The notes below the pieces were generated by a model. The model was not told the origin of the DNA and searched no databases. It was given only the letters and a program-made list of their open reading frames with translations. Made by a program: the position numbers and the translations under genes. This document shows, piece after piece, positions 1 through 11,092 of a stretch of DNA of 64,000 bases (its first letter is position 1; each line of letters starts with the position of its first letter). The stretch comes from Deinandra increscens subsp. villosa (taxonomy: Eukaryota > Streptophyta > Magnoliopsida > Asterales > Asteraceae): contig JBCNJP010000023.1 in the NCBI GenBank assembly GCA_039602395.1, positions 24,602,963-24,666,962 of the forward strand, written 5' to 3'.

Positions 1-1865
1 TCTTTTAAAAACATTCCTTTTGAAAAATCAGGAAGTTGTGATGATTCGGTTGTAGCTGCCTTGAATTTTGGCTTCCAAATTCCAGATGATTTAACATTTA
101 TTTTAGTCACTTTTGGAGTTGTGACCTTAGGTTTTTCAACCTTCTTCATTTTAGATTCACTTTTCAAAACAGTTTTTGTTTTAGTCACCTTTTGAGTTGT
201 GACTTTAGGTATTTCAACCTTCTGCATTTTAGAAATATTTTTCAAAACAGTTTTAGTTACCTTGGGAGGGGTAACTTTGGGCTTCTCAAGCTTTGGTTGT
301 TTTGAAAATGGTTTCTTCACCTGTTTTTGGAAATTTTGGTAGCTTGAAAAGCTGTTGTTTTGATTCAAAGCTTTTCTTTCAGCTTTGGCAGCACCCCAAT
401 GTTGATCAGAGGGTTTAACCTTGGGAGTAACAGTCTTCATTGCCTTAGGTTTCTGCACCATCATCGGCTTAGACTTCACAGACTCCTGAGATGAAACCTT
501 TTGATTTTTTGGAAAATAGGGTTCATAGGGGCGATACAGGCAGTTTCTAGCAATATGACCAGCGATGCCACAATTAAAGCAAGTCTGCTTCTTTAGATAG
601 AAGTCAGACGTGTACCCATTCGTCTTTGGTGGCTGATATGGAGCTGGTTTGCCTTGTGCCTGCTTCGTTGCCTTGTCAACAGCTCCAGATTTGACTTTCT
701 ACTGGTTCCTGGAAGCCTGAGTAGAACCTGTCCTCATCGTCTTTGTGCTCTCTGGATTCTTTGACGTTGAAGCATCATTCTTGCAATCACAACGGCAACT
801 GCATGATCCAACTGAAGAAATGGGAGACACAGCTACTCCCTTGAGTTTTTCATTCTTCACTCCAGCTGTTGGCTTCACACTCGGATGCTTGATGGTGATC
901 TTTGGCTTCTCATCTTTAGCTTCACCGATCACTCCATCAGTTAGTCCCTTGAACTTGGAGGAGAAGGATGGTAAGTCATACCCAACATCTGGTTCTTGGT
1001 CAAACATAGATCCAGATGTCATAAAGATTTTCCCCTCAGGCCGTGTTGTCAAGATCACCTTTTCCCTTTTGACTTCGTCAACAACTTTCAAGCATGGGGT
1101 TTCAATTTTAGGGTATGGTTTCAACTCTACCCCAGCTTCATCAGACTTGGAGCTATGACATCTGTTATACTCCTGGCACTCAGCATCATCTCTTGATACA
1201 TCCTCTATTCTCCCTTCACCATATGTCATGTTTGCCTCGTTGTCTATTTCCTCTTGAGTCAATGGTGTAGTTCCAACCAAGACACTATCAATAGGAGGAG
1301 CAGCTTCTTTATAATCTGACTTGGTTCGTTCAACTTGATCCTCACTAAGAAGTATTCCTATAATGTCTCTGGGAACTGGTGGAGGAATAATGCTGTTTGC
1401 AGCCAAGGCCTTATCAGTCTTTTCTGATCCAAATCCAGGTGTGTGTTTCCCAACTTGACCAGTCACAACAGCATGTGACAATTCCTTTCCAGCATCAAGC
1501 ATTCTTTTGCTTCTCATTTGATTCATATCAAGTTTTACTTGCAACTCATTGTTTTTATGCTTAAGTTCATCTATCTGCTTACTAAGCTCAGCTATTTCTA
1601 ACTTAGTGTTGTCATACAGATAAGCGTTCTCAGTTGCTAGTTTCTGATATTTCACTATGTCTAGTTTCTGAGCTTTTACCTTATCCTCATTCTTTTGCCA
1701 TCTACCCTTAAAAGAACTCCTTTCACATTTTACCTCAAACAGTTCTGACTGAAATTTTTTACAGATTTGCCTAAGTCCAGGAATTATACGAGCACAAGTA
1801 AGATTGGGGCATATCTCAGCATCTTCGTCCTCAAATATATTCTTTTCTTCAACCACTGAACTCAT
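1..1865 (-). pseudogene. Ty1/copia-like gag polyprotein, 5' part, one premature stop
   Basis: The frame starts at ATG 1865-1863 and runs 388 codons to a TAG at 701-699, then stays open in the same frame to the window edge. Residues 1-120 are rich in K, E and L and look like a coiled coil; a C-rich patch (SCSCRCDCK) lies near residue 360. Downstream of the stop comes one retroviral zinc knuckle (CFNCGIAGHIARNC, C-X2-C-X4-H-X4-C) near position 560, then a basic tail with repeated K-V-T-K and P-K-V blocks. The zinc knuckle, the upstream LTR and the PBS identify a retrotransposon gag. Assignment to copia rests on resemblance to gag tails of Asteraceae copia elements, because protease, integrase and RT lie outside the window. 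A usual UBN2 gag domain is not visible ahead of the knuckle. The TAG sits at a K or Q position and makes this copy non-functional unless read through. Confidence 0.7.
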
Positions 1866-2575
1866 TTTCTTTCTTCTGAAAATCTTGAAAAATCTGCAAA
1901 AACGGCAAAAACGGCAAGAGTACTATTCAAAAAATAGTGTCAAAAACTTAAAACTGAAAAACGGAGGCCTTCGGAGTGGAATTTGGGGGTCCAAATGAGC
2001 TCCCCTGGACGTTAGTCTGGGGTAATTCTGGGGCTTGATGTCACGAACGTCGTGTTCAAATTTGAGGTTCTAACTCCAAACGAGTCAAAAGTTACGCCCG
2101 TTTCCGTGAAAGTGTGAAAAAGTGACTTTTTGCCGCAAAAACCTGTTTCCGATCGTAAACACCGTTTCCGATCGTAAACACCTGTTTACGATCAAAGCCA
2201 AATCGTAAACACTTAACCGCCTCAAATAATCGTAAACTCCGATTACGATTTCCGATTACGACCCCGGATCGTAAACACCTGTTTCCGATTAGGAAAAATC
2301 GTAAACACCCTTTACGACTTTGCAAAGTCGTAAACACCAGTACACGAACAAGTACACTCGTAAACACCAACTACAGACTCGTAAACAAGCAATCTTCAAC
2401 AGAAACGGATCGTAAACACCTCGAATACCCAGAAAAAGCGAAGAACAGCAGCACCGAAGGTCGTAAACTCCCAAAAACCTTCAAATCTTCAAGCAAAACT
2501 CGAAAACAACCCAGAAAATACTCGAATCAATATCGTGAGAGCCTCGAATCGAAGATTCTTGGCTCTGATACCAAT
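1866..2575 (-). repeat. Copia leader between PBS and gag, with TCGTAAAC repeats
   Basis: This 710 bp untranslated leader of the minus-strand element contains at least eleven copies of TCGTAAAC (usually TCGTAAACACC) between about 2150 and 2470, often preceded by GA or AA. It includes a perfect 24 bp palindrome at 2311-2334, built from TTTACGACTTTG and its reverse complement. No convincing protein is encoded; short ORFs across it are repeat artefacts. The repeats could be structural RNA elements for packaging or dimerisation, which is inference only. Confidence 0.7.
2561..2573 (-). other. Primer binding site (tRNA-iMet type)
   Basis: On the minus strand this reads TGGTATCAGAGCC, the standard complement of the initiator-tRNA-Met 3' end used by many plant LTR retrotransposons. 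It lies two bases inside the LTR boundary at 2576 and fixes the element's orientation. Confidence 0.9.
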
Positions 2576-3003
2576 TGTAGGTCCGGAAATCTCCCAAACA
2601 CACGATATAATGATCTAACACGAGTGCGGAATCCTCGTGAGAGATTGATTCAAGAAAATAGTAGATGAAGAGATTAGATCTTAGAGAAAGATCGAATCTT
2701 GAATGGAAATCCGTCTACTATGAAGCTTAGAACACCGATCGGAATCACACACACAAACAAGAAATCGTAAATAGGTTCTCCCAAAGCTTGCTTGTTCATA
2801 AACATGAGGTGGTATTTATACCACCTCTTACAAGCACATGGGCTAATCATAAACCCAATAAGCCCAATCATAAACCCAAGCCCATGCCCAATCTAATAGT
2901 AAACTAGCCTAAACATAATAAAACTAGCCTACTAATCTAATGAAACCCTCTAAGCCCAGCCCAACTTATTTAATATTACAAGCCTCATAATCTAGCCTCT
3001 ACA
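2576..3003 (-). mobile_element. 5' LTR of the minus-strand copia-like element
   Basis: A 428 bp LTR. On the plus strand it begins TGTAGG next to the PBS and ends CTCTACA, giving TG...CA ends with a short terminal inverted repeat (TGTAG/CTACA). A minus-strand TATA box (TATAAATA) lies in a near-palindrome at about 2809-2825. The flank right of 3003 continues a TA-associated repeat whose related copy lies at 24434-24834, so the element inserted into that repeat. The other LTR is outside the window, so the target duplication cannot be checked. Confidence 0.8.
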
Positions 3004-3321
3004 ACTCGCTACAAATTATAAAACTCACTCTTAAGTTTGAAACTCACTATTTTTAAAACTCACTGCAACTTTAAAAATCGATGTTCTATAAAACTCACTG
3101 AAAATTATAAATTATAATTTCAATTAAGAAAATAAAAAATAAAGAAAACAATAAAAACATTAGAAATAAACCCTAAATTAAAATATAAAGATAAAAATAT
3201 AACAAAATAGAAAAATCAAATCCAACAGCAATGAGTTTTATAATTTTAAGTGAGTTTTATAAAATAATATTATAAGGGTTTACAGGGTCTACACTTTTTA
3301 AGGGGTCTACAATGAACCCTT

Positions 3322-3324
<3 letters not shown>
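3004..3324 (-). repeat. Fragment of TA-bounded repeat family B
   Basis: AT-rich sequence with recurring AAAACTCACT/TTATAAAACTC blocks, ending in AGTGTAGAC-type sequence (reverse complement GGTTCATTGTAGAC) right beside a (TA)n tract. The same family occurs at 24434-24834 in opposite orientation. The copia LTR at 2576-3003 interrupts this copy, and its other half lies beyond the window. No coding capacity. Confidence 0.65.

Positions 3325-3383
<59 letters not shown>
3325..3383. repeat. (TA)n microsatellite, left border of MITE copy 1
   Basis: About 58 bp of pure TA separating the family-B repeat from the family-A MITE. Confidence 0.95.
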
Positions 3384-3385
<2 letters not shown>

Positions 3386-3566
3386 AGAGGATCATTTGAG
3401 AACCAATTTGATTTGAGAACTAAAAAGAACTAATTTGAGCCACAAGTTATTTACATGCATCCCCCCTCCCATGAATTGTAGTGGTCCCCCCCCCCCCCCC
3501 CTTAAATTTGTGGTTGAGATTTAGTTCTCAAAAGTTCTCAAAACAAAAAGTTCTCATTTGAACCTA

Positions 3567-3570
<4 letters not shown>
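3384..3570 (+). mobile_element. TA-bounded MITE family A, copy 1
   Basis: About 187 bp, starting GGAGAGGATCATTTGAGAAC and ending TTCTCATTTGAACCTAACCC. The two ends are imperfect inverted repeats (GATCATTTGAGAAC against GTTCAAATGAGAAC), and a C-run lies in the middle. Long (TA)n tracts flank both sides. Three further copies occur at 21657, 23515 and 24232. The structure resembles MITEs that insert into TA microsatellites, such as rice Micron, but the superfamily is not established. Non-coding. Confidence 0.8.

Positions 3571-3623
<53 letters not shown>
3571..3623. repeat. (TA)n microsatellite, right border of MITE copy 1
   Basis: About 53 bp of pure TA following the MITE. Confidence 0.95.
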
Positions 3624-3625
<2 letters not shown>

Positions 3626-3689
3626 TAGGGGAAAACCCACGCGATGCAGCAGCAGCGACAATCAACCAACAAGCTACTTCAGTGGTGAA

Positions 3690-3860
3690 GCTTGAAAAAA
3701 AACCCCGAGGGGGTGGGCTAAAAAATTATACCGAGGGGGAGATATTCAATACATATAATTTTTTTACATAAAATCGGTAAAATAGGTGCTTCTAGATGAA
3801 AAAAACCGGGGGGTGGTCTCCCCCCACCCACCCACACATGTCCCTTCTAAGTTGCGCCAA
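3690..3860 (+). repeat. Short dispersed repeat (GAAGCTTGAAAAAA...GCGCCAATGC)
   Basis: A run of recognisable blocks: CTTGAAAAAAAA, CCGAGGGGG, GATATTCAATAC, TACATAAAATC, GTGCTTCTAGATGAAAAAA and TGCGCCAATG. The same blocks in the same order occur at 15090-15130 plus 16160-16275, and again in duplicate copy 2, but there they are split by about 1 kb holding the tRNA-like array. The uninterrupted copy here suggests the ancestral arrangement. No coding capacity; the element class is not recognised. Confidence 0.55.
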
Positions 3861-4189
3861 TGCGCTACTTATTATTTTTATTTTATTAATTCTCTCGTGA
3901 TATAATATATTGTACGTATGTTAGTTTTTCCATCTGTCATCTGTTCACGTGTTACAGCGGCACAATAATTTACAACGCGATATTCGTTTATGTTGAACTC
4001 ACATATGATCCCACTCATATGTGAAAATCCACACAATATATATAATGGGAAAATGAATATGGTGCTATTAGGCATCTAACCTTAGATGCGAAACATATCA
4101 AAACGACGTAGTTTTGATTAAAAGTCATTATATTAAAATCATTTCAACCAACATTTTCTTCCTAAAATCATATTCCTGAGAGCCACAAA
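3861..4189. other. AT-rich intergenic stretch
   Basis: Nothing supportable is seen apart from scattered TATA runs. A 65-codon minus ORF here has no recognisable features. Confidence 0.6.
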
Positions 4190-4666
4190 TTATTTTGATC
4201 GCAAATCCTTAGAGATGATTTCGTCTAAATCATCGATCTCAACTATCCACAAGACGTTAGGGTTAAAAACCCTCAGCGTGCACCTAGGGAGGATAAGCAA
4301 CCGGACCCAGGCCTCAATAGAATCGGGGTGAGCAGCCACCTGAAGCAGGGCAGTTTTAAGGGCCTGGGAGAAAGCCATGCGACAACTGAGAGGTAAACTC
4401 TTGACAGTGGTGACACGGGCCTTGAAAATCTTATCCAGGAGCTCCCTATCCAAATGCCTCCCACCCCCTACATTGACGGGGCCAAGCCCGGGCGGGTCAA
4501 CAAGGCCAAGGGGGATGGGGATCTCGGTGATATGCCTGGCTTCGCCTTCCGAAGGATTGATAAAGCGAGAAACCCCGTCCTCGTGGTGGCACAAGCGGCT
4601 GACATGGTGAATTTTCATGCACCGACCACACAACCAAGAATCAAGGGCCTTTAAGACATCCTCCAA
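4190..4666 (-). pseudogene. Fragment of a reverse-transcriptase-associated plant protein
   Basis: A 158-codon frame. The start region has a C-G-R-C-M-K-x-H-H-x-S-x-x-C-H-H cluster suggesting a small zinc-binding site (residues 13-28), then an L-L-D-K-I-F-K segment. A conserved-looking block follows (residues 85-130: FSQALKTALLQVAAHPDSIE, then AWVRLLILPRCTLRV). I recall this arrangement (Cys/His cluster, then QALKTAL..V...PD..AWVRLLLLPRCTL) at the N-terminus of plant proteins that continue into a non-LTR-type reverse transcriptase. Here the frame ends soon after that block with no RT motifs, so it is a truncated relic. No intron or promoter evidence. The family assignment comes from memory and is moderate at best. 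Confidence 0.45.
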
Positions 4667-4841
4667 GCCTAGAAATCATTGTTTTTTTTTTTTTTTTGTA
4701 AAATAAGCTTCTTATAACTTCATAGGGGGGGGGGGCTTTTTTTTACCTCTTTTAAGAAATGGTATTATTGTAGAATGATGTCCCTTTGGATCATGATTTT
4801 CATACTTCTGCTAAAGCAAGAAATTACTAAATCACGAAGAG

Positions 4842-5270
4842 TCATTTCCATCTTAGTAAAAATACTACCAACATCATAACCTGAAAGGCTGAAAGTAAAA
4901 ACATGGTGACTGTAGATGTTTCTTCTCCGACTTCTTCTTCAACTTCTTCTTCAACTTCTTCTTCGGATTCGGAATCGATTTGACGTCTTGGCTCTCGAAA
5001 TTGTGTGTTTTGGTACATGACGTTAGAGGGGAATTGATGCATTTGGGAAGAATGCGGGGGATATAACTCCCCTTGAACCCCATAACGTCCGGATAGGAGA
5101 TCGATTAACGAGTGTTGAGAAGGGTGTTGTGTGAAAAAACCCGGTTGTGATTGCGGTGGAGGATTTGCGTTGGAGGGTTGACCGGTATTACGAACCTTCG
5201 GTTTGTATTTTTTGGTGGGAGCGGTGGATTTTTTCGTGGTAGCGGGTGATTTCTTCTTTGATCGATCCAT
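4842..5270 (-). pseudogene. PIF/Harbinger ORF1-like N-terminal remnant
   Basis: A 142-codon frame starting at 5270. It begins with a Lys/Ser/Thr-rich basic stretch (MDRSKKKSPATTKKSTAPTK), followed by a Pro/Gln-rich middle and an acidic E-E-E-V-E repeat near residues 100-120. The layout (short basic/QP-rich N-terminus behind a TATA- and CA-rich leader) resembles the N-terminus of ORF1 proteins of Asteraceae PIF/Harbinger elements, as at 16562. The Myb/trihelix domain that should follow is absent and the C-terminus looks random. Together with the terminal region to its right this is a truncated element. Confidence 0.4.
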
Positions 5271-5399
5271 AAATAAAATGGGTAGAATTTATGTGAAAGA
5301 GGTAGAAGATAGGTGAAGAAGTTGGTGTAAGAATGTTATAAAATTGGTAGAATTTATAGTTGTAAATTAGTAAAAAAGAAAAAAGAAAAAAAAAAATAG

Positions 5400-5587
5400 C
5401 CGTTGGAGGGCCCAACGGTCGAAACCAACGTTCGATTTCGAACGGCTCTCGCCGGTTCCCTCGTGCCGCCCAACAACGAAAATCGGAGCCGTGGTCTTCA
5501 AACCGCTGGAGGCGGTATCGTTGCCGCTGGAAACCATGCGGCTCCCTTGAAGCCGGGTGGGGGAGCCGCCCACCATACCGTCCCCCC
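5400..5587 (-). mobile_element. Terminal GC-rich region of a Harbinger-like element
   Basis: GC-rich sequence ending ACCATACCGTCCCCCC directly before TTATAG. Read inward from 5587 it starts GGGGGGACGGTATGGTGG, a G-rich terminus with adjacent TTA (5588-5590), as expected for PIF/Harbinger elements. The matching left terminus was not found, so the element is incomplete or rearranged. Confidence 0.4.
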
Positions 5588-5887
5588 TTATAGAGCACAT
5601 GAAGCCTATCATATATCAAAAGAAAAAATCACAATTTAAAATCAAAGGCACAAAGAAAAATGAACAAAAAAATTAAAATGGCAGGTAGTCTACAACACGG
5701 ACCTGCAGGAACCTTAGTTGCCTTCAATTTGTTTCCTTTTAGATGTTTATGAGAAAATGATCAAGGGACTAGTAGAAATAAATAATCAAGATCGGTTAAT
5801 TATTATAATTTTACGGGTAGGAAAACAATTGCCTACCACTATATTTGCTCATGTAGACTCGTTAAAAATGTCTTGCAAGCATTTTAC

Positions 5888-6040
5888 TGCGCTGGGCAGC
5901 TCGGTCACTTCAGGAGGAGCAACATTAGTTTCTTGCTAAACAAGGGCAAATGATTCGATAGCCGATGCGGTTCTTGTTCCTTCATAAGCTATTGGAGTAT
6001 CTTTGTCTGCACCTAACACCAAAATACTGGTGAAAGCCTT
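5888..6040 (-). pseudogene. Protein disulfide isomerase-like (PDIL2-3 type) gene fragment
   Basis: Translating the minus strand from 6040 gives a 51-codon stretch with ILVLGADKDTPIAYEGTR, then TASAIESFALV, a TAG, and QETNVAPPEVTEL. This matches my memory of the region after the second thioredoxin domain of plant PDIL2-3 (P5-type) proteins: GFPTI-VFG-DK, Y-GAR-ASAIESFALEQLE, PPEVTEL. The in-frame TAG after FALV, the loss of upstream similarity beyond 6040 and the degraded downstream sequence mark a pseudogene fragment. Both CxxC active-site motifs lie outside it. It was probably captured by, or stranded among, transposons. No intact PDI gene is in the window. Confidence 0.6.
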
Positions 6041-6119
6041 ATATCTTCTCATTATAGGCTGGAAGCTATAATCCATCATATTAATGGCGATGATAATAAG
6101 AATCAAAATTCATAATTAC

Positions 6120-8596
6120 CTTCACACCATCACAGAATCACAGTTCACGGAATATATATTATTAAAATATATATTATTTTCGCACCAATAAGATGCCACA
6201 AAAGAGGAAATATTTAAAGTCATTAAATATTTATATCGTTTTGGATCACTTAGAAAATATTATATAAATACCCAAAAGTCGGCGTCTAAAATACATGTTT
6301 TTTCTGTCGCGTGTCAAATACATGGTGTATATCCTTTTTCTCAGAAAATATCAACGTTACATAAAAATATAACTATTTTCATGACATGAAAACTCAAAAA
6401 TATAAGTCCTTATATTTTAAGATTCCAAAGGTCGGTTTTCTGATAAAAGTGTCGGTTTTTCGGTTTCACCTCTATGACTCGTTTTATGACGTTTTGAGTT
6501 TTCAAAACACTCGGTAAATATTTCTTATGTCGTTTTCAAGTGTTTTAACTTTCAAATTCCCAGTTTTACCGGTGAAGGCCTAACTTGTCAAAATTAGGGG
6601 CTTCGAGTTACCGAAATCCACCATTTTAGTCCGCTCTCACCGTTTTTGTGTTCAAATCATGGTTTCATCAAATGTGCATTTACAAAATTTGTTGGTAACT
6701 TGTTTAATTAAACTCTTTTGGTCTCAACAATATCATAAACCAAGTTATAGATTTTTCACCATAAAACCTAAATATCTTAAGTTTTACACCAAATCAAAGA
6801 TCATTACTCAAAGATCTTCATGTTTAATCTCTTTTAACTAAATAGCATTTTATTAACTATAACATGTTTACTATGACCATAGCATCAAAAAATTACTTGA
6901 AGAGCATGAATCCAGTTTATCAAAGTAAGCTTTTCAAGCATAAATCTTTAGGGTTTGCATCAAAGTTAAGTTTCTAAGTAAGAATTTTGTCATATGATGT
7001 AATTCTAAGTAAGATGACACTAAAACAACTTATGAAATCCGAAAATATTCATGTTGTGCTCAATACAAGTCCATCAAACTAAGTTACTTTCAACAAAAAT
7101 TAAGTTTTAACCCATAGATCATCAAGACTTGCAAATTTCGGGGTCATAGATGTGATTATGATCATGATTCACGGACTAGATCATAAAAATGAACAAAAGA
7201 GAGAAAGGATCCTCACAAACAAGCTTTCAAAATCGGTTTTGAGCTAAGTCGGGTATTGAAACGCTTCCTTGGTTAAGCTCTAACCGACCCTTGTGCTTGA
7301 ATCTTTAAGAAAAGTGGAAGAAATCTTGTGATTCTAGAGAGAAAAGCCAAAAATGATGAGAGAGAGAGAGGAGGAGGAGGAGGAGGGTGGCGGTTTTTTT
7401 AGAGAGAGAAAGATCTACGGTTTCTTGAGTGGAACCGAAGGAGATTGGAGTTTAGGACTTTAAATATGGAGGCTAAGTGAAAATATTAGGGTTTCTTGTT
7501 GGGTTCACGATTCATGCAAACGGAGAGAGAGAGAGAGGGAACCGAGTTCGGTTCTTGGTCCGAACCAAAGAGAGACAAGAGAGGGAGATGGTAAGCTTGG
7601 TTCAAGTGTTTAGGTGTGATATATGGTCTCCTCTTGGGGCCGGTTCAAATGGAAGAAAAGAGAGGGAAGAGAGGTGTTTAGGAGGGAAGGTAATAGCCAA
7701 AGGATTTGGTGGTAGTTGTACTTAAAAGGGACACAATGGTCTCTAGTCCATCATTAGGATGTTATAGGGTTCAAGTATAGAGGTGATTGTTGAGTATTAG
7801 GGTGGACAAGGTTAGGAAACAAAGACTAGGGTGGTGGTGGGGTTGCATTCGGTTAAACCGAATAAAGAGAGGGAGCAAAGGAGAGTGAAGTTTGATCCAC
7901 ATGGGAGGCGGTCAATGGTGATGGTGAGGATCGAAAGGCAAAGGTGGTGGGTCAGTGTTCGACGTGCATGGGATCCATGCAAAGGTGATGGGTCGTCGAG
8001 TCGTATACGGGTCGAGCGGGTTTAAATCGGGTGAACAAGTGTCGGTTGAATGGAAATTAAACAAGGGTAACAAGTCTTGGATGTCGATGATTATATAACT
8101 ATTAAAATCTTTGATGGTTTTAGATAAAAAGGGTAACGTTAAAATAATATATGAACGTTAGACGAGTTTATTGACAACGCCAAATGGTTTCTATCTATAA
8201 TAATTTAGATAAAATGGCTTCAAACAAACATAAAATGAGAACGAGTTAGACGTAAAATATTTTTTGTCATTAAACTAAATTTTAATAAAATAAAAAGTCT
8301 AAAGGCTGGCGGATGATGACGTATTAAATAAATAGTACGAAGACGGTAAAAAAATACAAAAAGTAATTATTTATTATTCTCAATATTAAAATTCCAACGA
8401 TCATGCTAAGAATTTTCTATCATTAAGGTCGATTCGACATTGTCGTAGGCTCAGTCAAGATATGTATATACGGTAGCATGTGAGGTAACCTAATTTTAAA
8501 TAAAATCAAGTCTAATGCAACAGATACACAGATAATGCATAGATAAAATGTCCCATCAAAGGTTAGGGTTGACCTGGGAATTATCGGGTTGTCACA
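6120..8596 (-). mobile_element. Probable minus-strand LTR (left boundary uncertain)
   Basis: On the minus strand the sequence starts TGTGACAACCCGATAATTCC at 8596, a start typical of plant gypsy LTRs and close to the LTR start at 45660. Going left it holds purine-rich and GA-rich tracts (7340-7400 on the plus strand) and long non-coding AT-rich sequence. No second LTR, PBS or coding region is attached, so this may be a solo LTR. The right edge is supported by the TG-type end; the left edge is a guess. Part of it (from 7766) is inside the segmental duplication and recurs at 24835-25674. Confidence 0.4.
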
Positions 8597-11092
8597 CCAT
8601 GAGTGACTAAACTGTTATACTCATTTGGGGGAAAACAAATATTTGATGGGTTAGTAAAATGAGTTTATGAACTATCCTTAAGGTATGTGTTAATGACTTT
8701 GAGAAAAGCTCTATATTTTGAAAGTTTATTATTAATGTTTAAGAACAAACGTGTCTTGTGTATTGTGGACCATTTTTGTCATCAAAAGCACATTAGTCGG
8801 TGAGTGACACCCGACTAGAAAATGATGTATAATCTGCACAAACAATGACTCGCACCTCGGGGAAAACAATGCATCCGTGTGTTTTATATCTATGTAAAAA
8901 AGCACGGGACTCACGCGAGAGCGGTTTAAAGGTATTGGTTGGGATTCTGGATTGGTAATATTTTGCCACTTCACATGTGCGAGAGCGGTCGTTTGTGGAC
9001 TTGGCTTTAGCTACGACTGAGTATGTACGCACGAGAGCGGTGAATTGGAGGAAACGGGCCCTTCCTCCTTATAAAAGGTTTTTACTCAATAATATAATCT
9101 GGTGCGTGGGTTGTTCCCTTTATGGTTCATGATAACATATCTGTGTGTAACGATGCTTTGACATATGGTCCTATGACTAAATGGCATTAACACACGCTAT
9201 ATATTTTACTTAATAAAACGATTAAGGGAAGTTTATATGCAATACGGTTACCAACTTCACCATTGGCGAGTCCTCCAAAGTGAGATTATCTTCGACTGAA
9301 TTAACTTAAAACTTGTTTATCTTAGTTTTCTTTCTTATTTTATTTCTAAATATATCAACTTTTGGTTCGGTTAGACGTTGATGAAGGTTTAGTATCAAGA
9401 GCCCTCAAACGTGTATCCTTGAAAAACCTTGTTATCTTACCATCACTATATTACATTAACCGATGGGTGCATTTGCCTTAACGTATGGTGTTTGATGATT
9501 GTTTATTATGGTGTTTTGTAAATTTGAACATGTACAATAGTGGTGTTAAAATTGACTCATAATTGTCATATTCGTATACACACCCCCACACAGGTTATTG
9601 TTCATTACATCTGATGTTATATGTACGATGTTGAATTTCTGCTTATGATGACCCTATTTGGTGTTCTTGGTGACTGAATGTTAAGATCTTTATGGTTTTA
9701 GGCAATGGCAAGACGTGCCTTTTTTTGGTTATCGCGGTCGTTGGCCTCTTCTCGGTCTGAGCTTCAAGGCTGTGATGATCACTGAATTTGTGAGCCTTTA
9801 TTATTTTGGAAGATCTAGAACATTTCCATTTTAAAATTATGTTTTTTTTTAATTTGTGGTTTTTTTACCATGGAGAATGGTTCTATTGTTTTGGTTTGAA
9901 GTTATGTTAGTCCTTTGAGACTATTATGTCTAATCTAAAAATTATAATCTACTTGCTTTCGTGTTTATTGTTTTGCTTAGAAGTTATGTTAGTCCTTTGA
10001 GACTATTATGTCTAATCTAAAAATTATTAACTACTTACTTTTGTGTTTAGTTCTTTGAAATCTGAAAATCAAAATTGTATCCACTTGAACGTGATGATCG
10101 GTTAAAAACATCTTAGCCTTTTTTATTATTCTGTGAATAAAAAGGCACTATGCAAAATATGACATAAATTTCCCATATTTGACCTTAAATTTACATAAAC
10201 CAATTAACATTTTTTTCATTAAAAATATATTATGCAAATTGTTGAACTACGGTAATGCAATTGCCACAATGAAAGGAGCACAATACTAGGTATGAATTAA
10301 TTAGTCGACTATACTTTTACACTTGTACACCAACAAAAAAAACCCTAAATGAACTACAAATTTACAAAGATTAATAAGGACTCAATATCAACAAACTAAA
10401 AGAAAAACTAAGTGAACCACGAAACAGCAAAAGCTAATAAGGACTTCTCGTGAACCACGAAACAGCAAAAGCTAATAAGGAGCACGCCAAAAGGCGCTAA
10501 TCCACAACTTGTTTGAGAGCAGGGTTGAGAGCATTTTTTGAAATTTAAAAGTCTCACAACAATCATAAAATAACCATCTTACAATGGTCAAATGGTTATA
10601 ATTCTAGCTGGAATTGGGTTCAAACGGGCAACCAAATAACTGAACGAGTCGGCAGGTAACATGTGATAACGCACAGTCATCATTATTGGCTTATCGCCTA
10701 CCTCACATTCACACAATAACCAAAAACAGTAACCCATAAAAACATCAACCTGCTGCGACACAAAAGTAAGGGAAAAAACCATATATAGCAGGCTAATCCA
10801 AACTAACCCATAAAACATTAAGCTGCATGCTTCAACTCAAACCCGCTGCACAAACCCAAGCCAACCCGCTCCTTTCATCACTTTATCCCAAGCTGCATAT
10901 TTTTTATTGATGGCTCAACACAAACGCATGAAGAGTTCTCCTTTGAGCTATGCCACCCAAAGAATTAATTAGCAGTTGCCAATATGGCCCTTTCGTAAAG
11001 AATATCAAAGTCTGCAGTCCTAAAAAAACAAGACGAAAGACTAAATACAAAACAATACAAAGCCTTTTGCAGGTGAGATGAAATGACTTTCT
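8597..11092. other. Non-coding flank 3' of ABC1K copy 1, with small direct repeats
   Basis: No supportable gene. Seen here: three CGAGAGCGGT-like motifs (about 8907, 8970 and 9033) ahead of a TATAAAAGG at 9071; a two-copy direct repeat of about 82 bp with core TTAGTCCTTTGAGACTATTA (about 9900-10047); and a 38 bp direct repeat containing GAACCACGAAACAGCAAAAG (about 10408-10483). A short frame at 9703 starting MARRAFFW loses its ATG in the duplicate copy, so it is not treated as a gene. Confidence 0.6.

Noticed and set aside
7477..8025. Arg/Glu-rich plus ORFs in the GA-rich region
   Set aside because: Result of purine-rich composition in a probable LTR; no homologous domain.
9703..9790. Short frame MARRAFFWLSRSLASS resembling a mitochondrial presequence
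   Set aside because: In copy 2 the start codon becomes ACA and an indel changes the frame, so there is no sign of selection.
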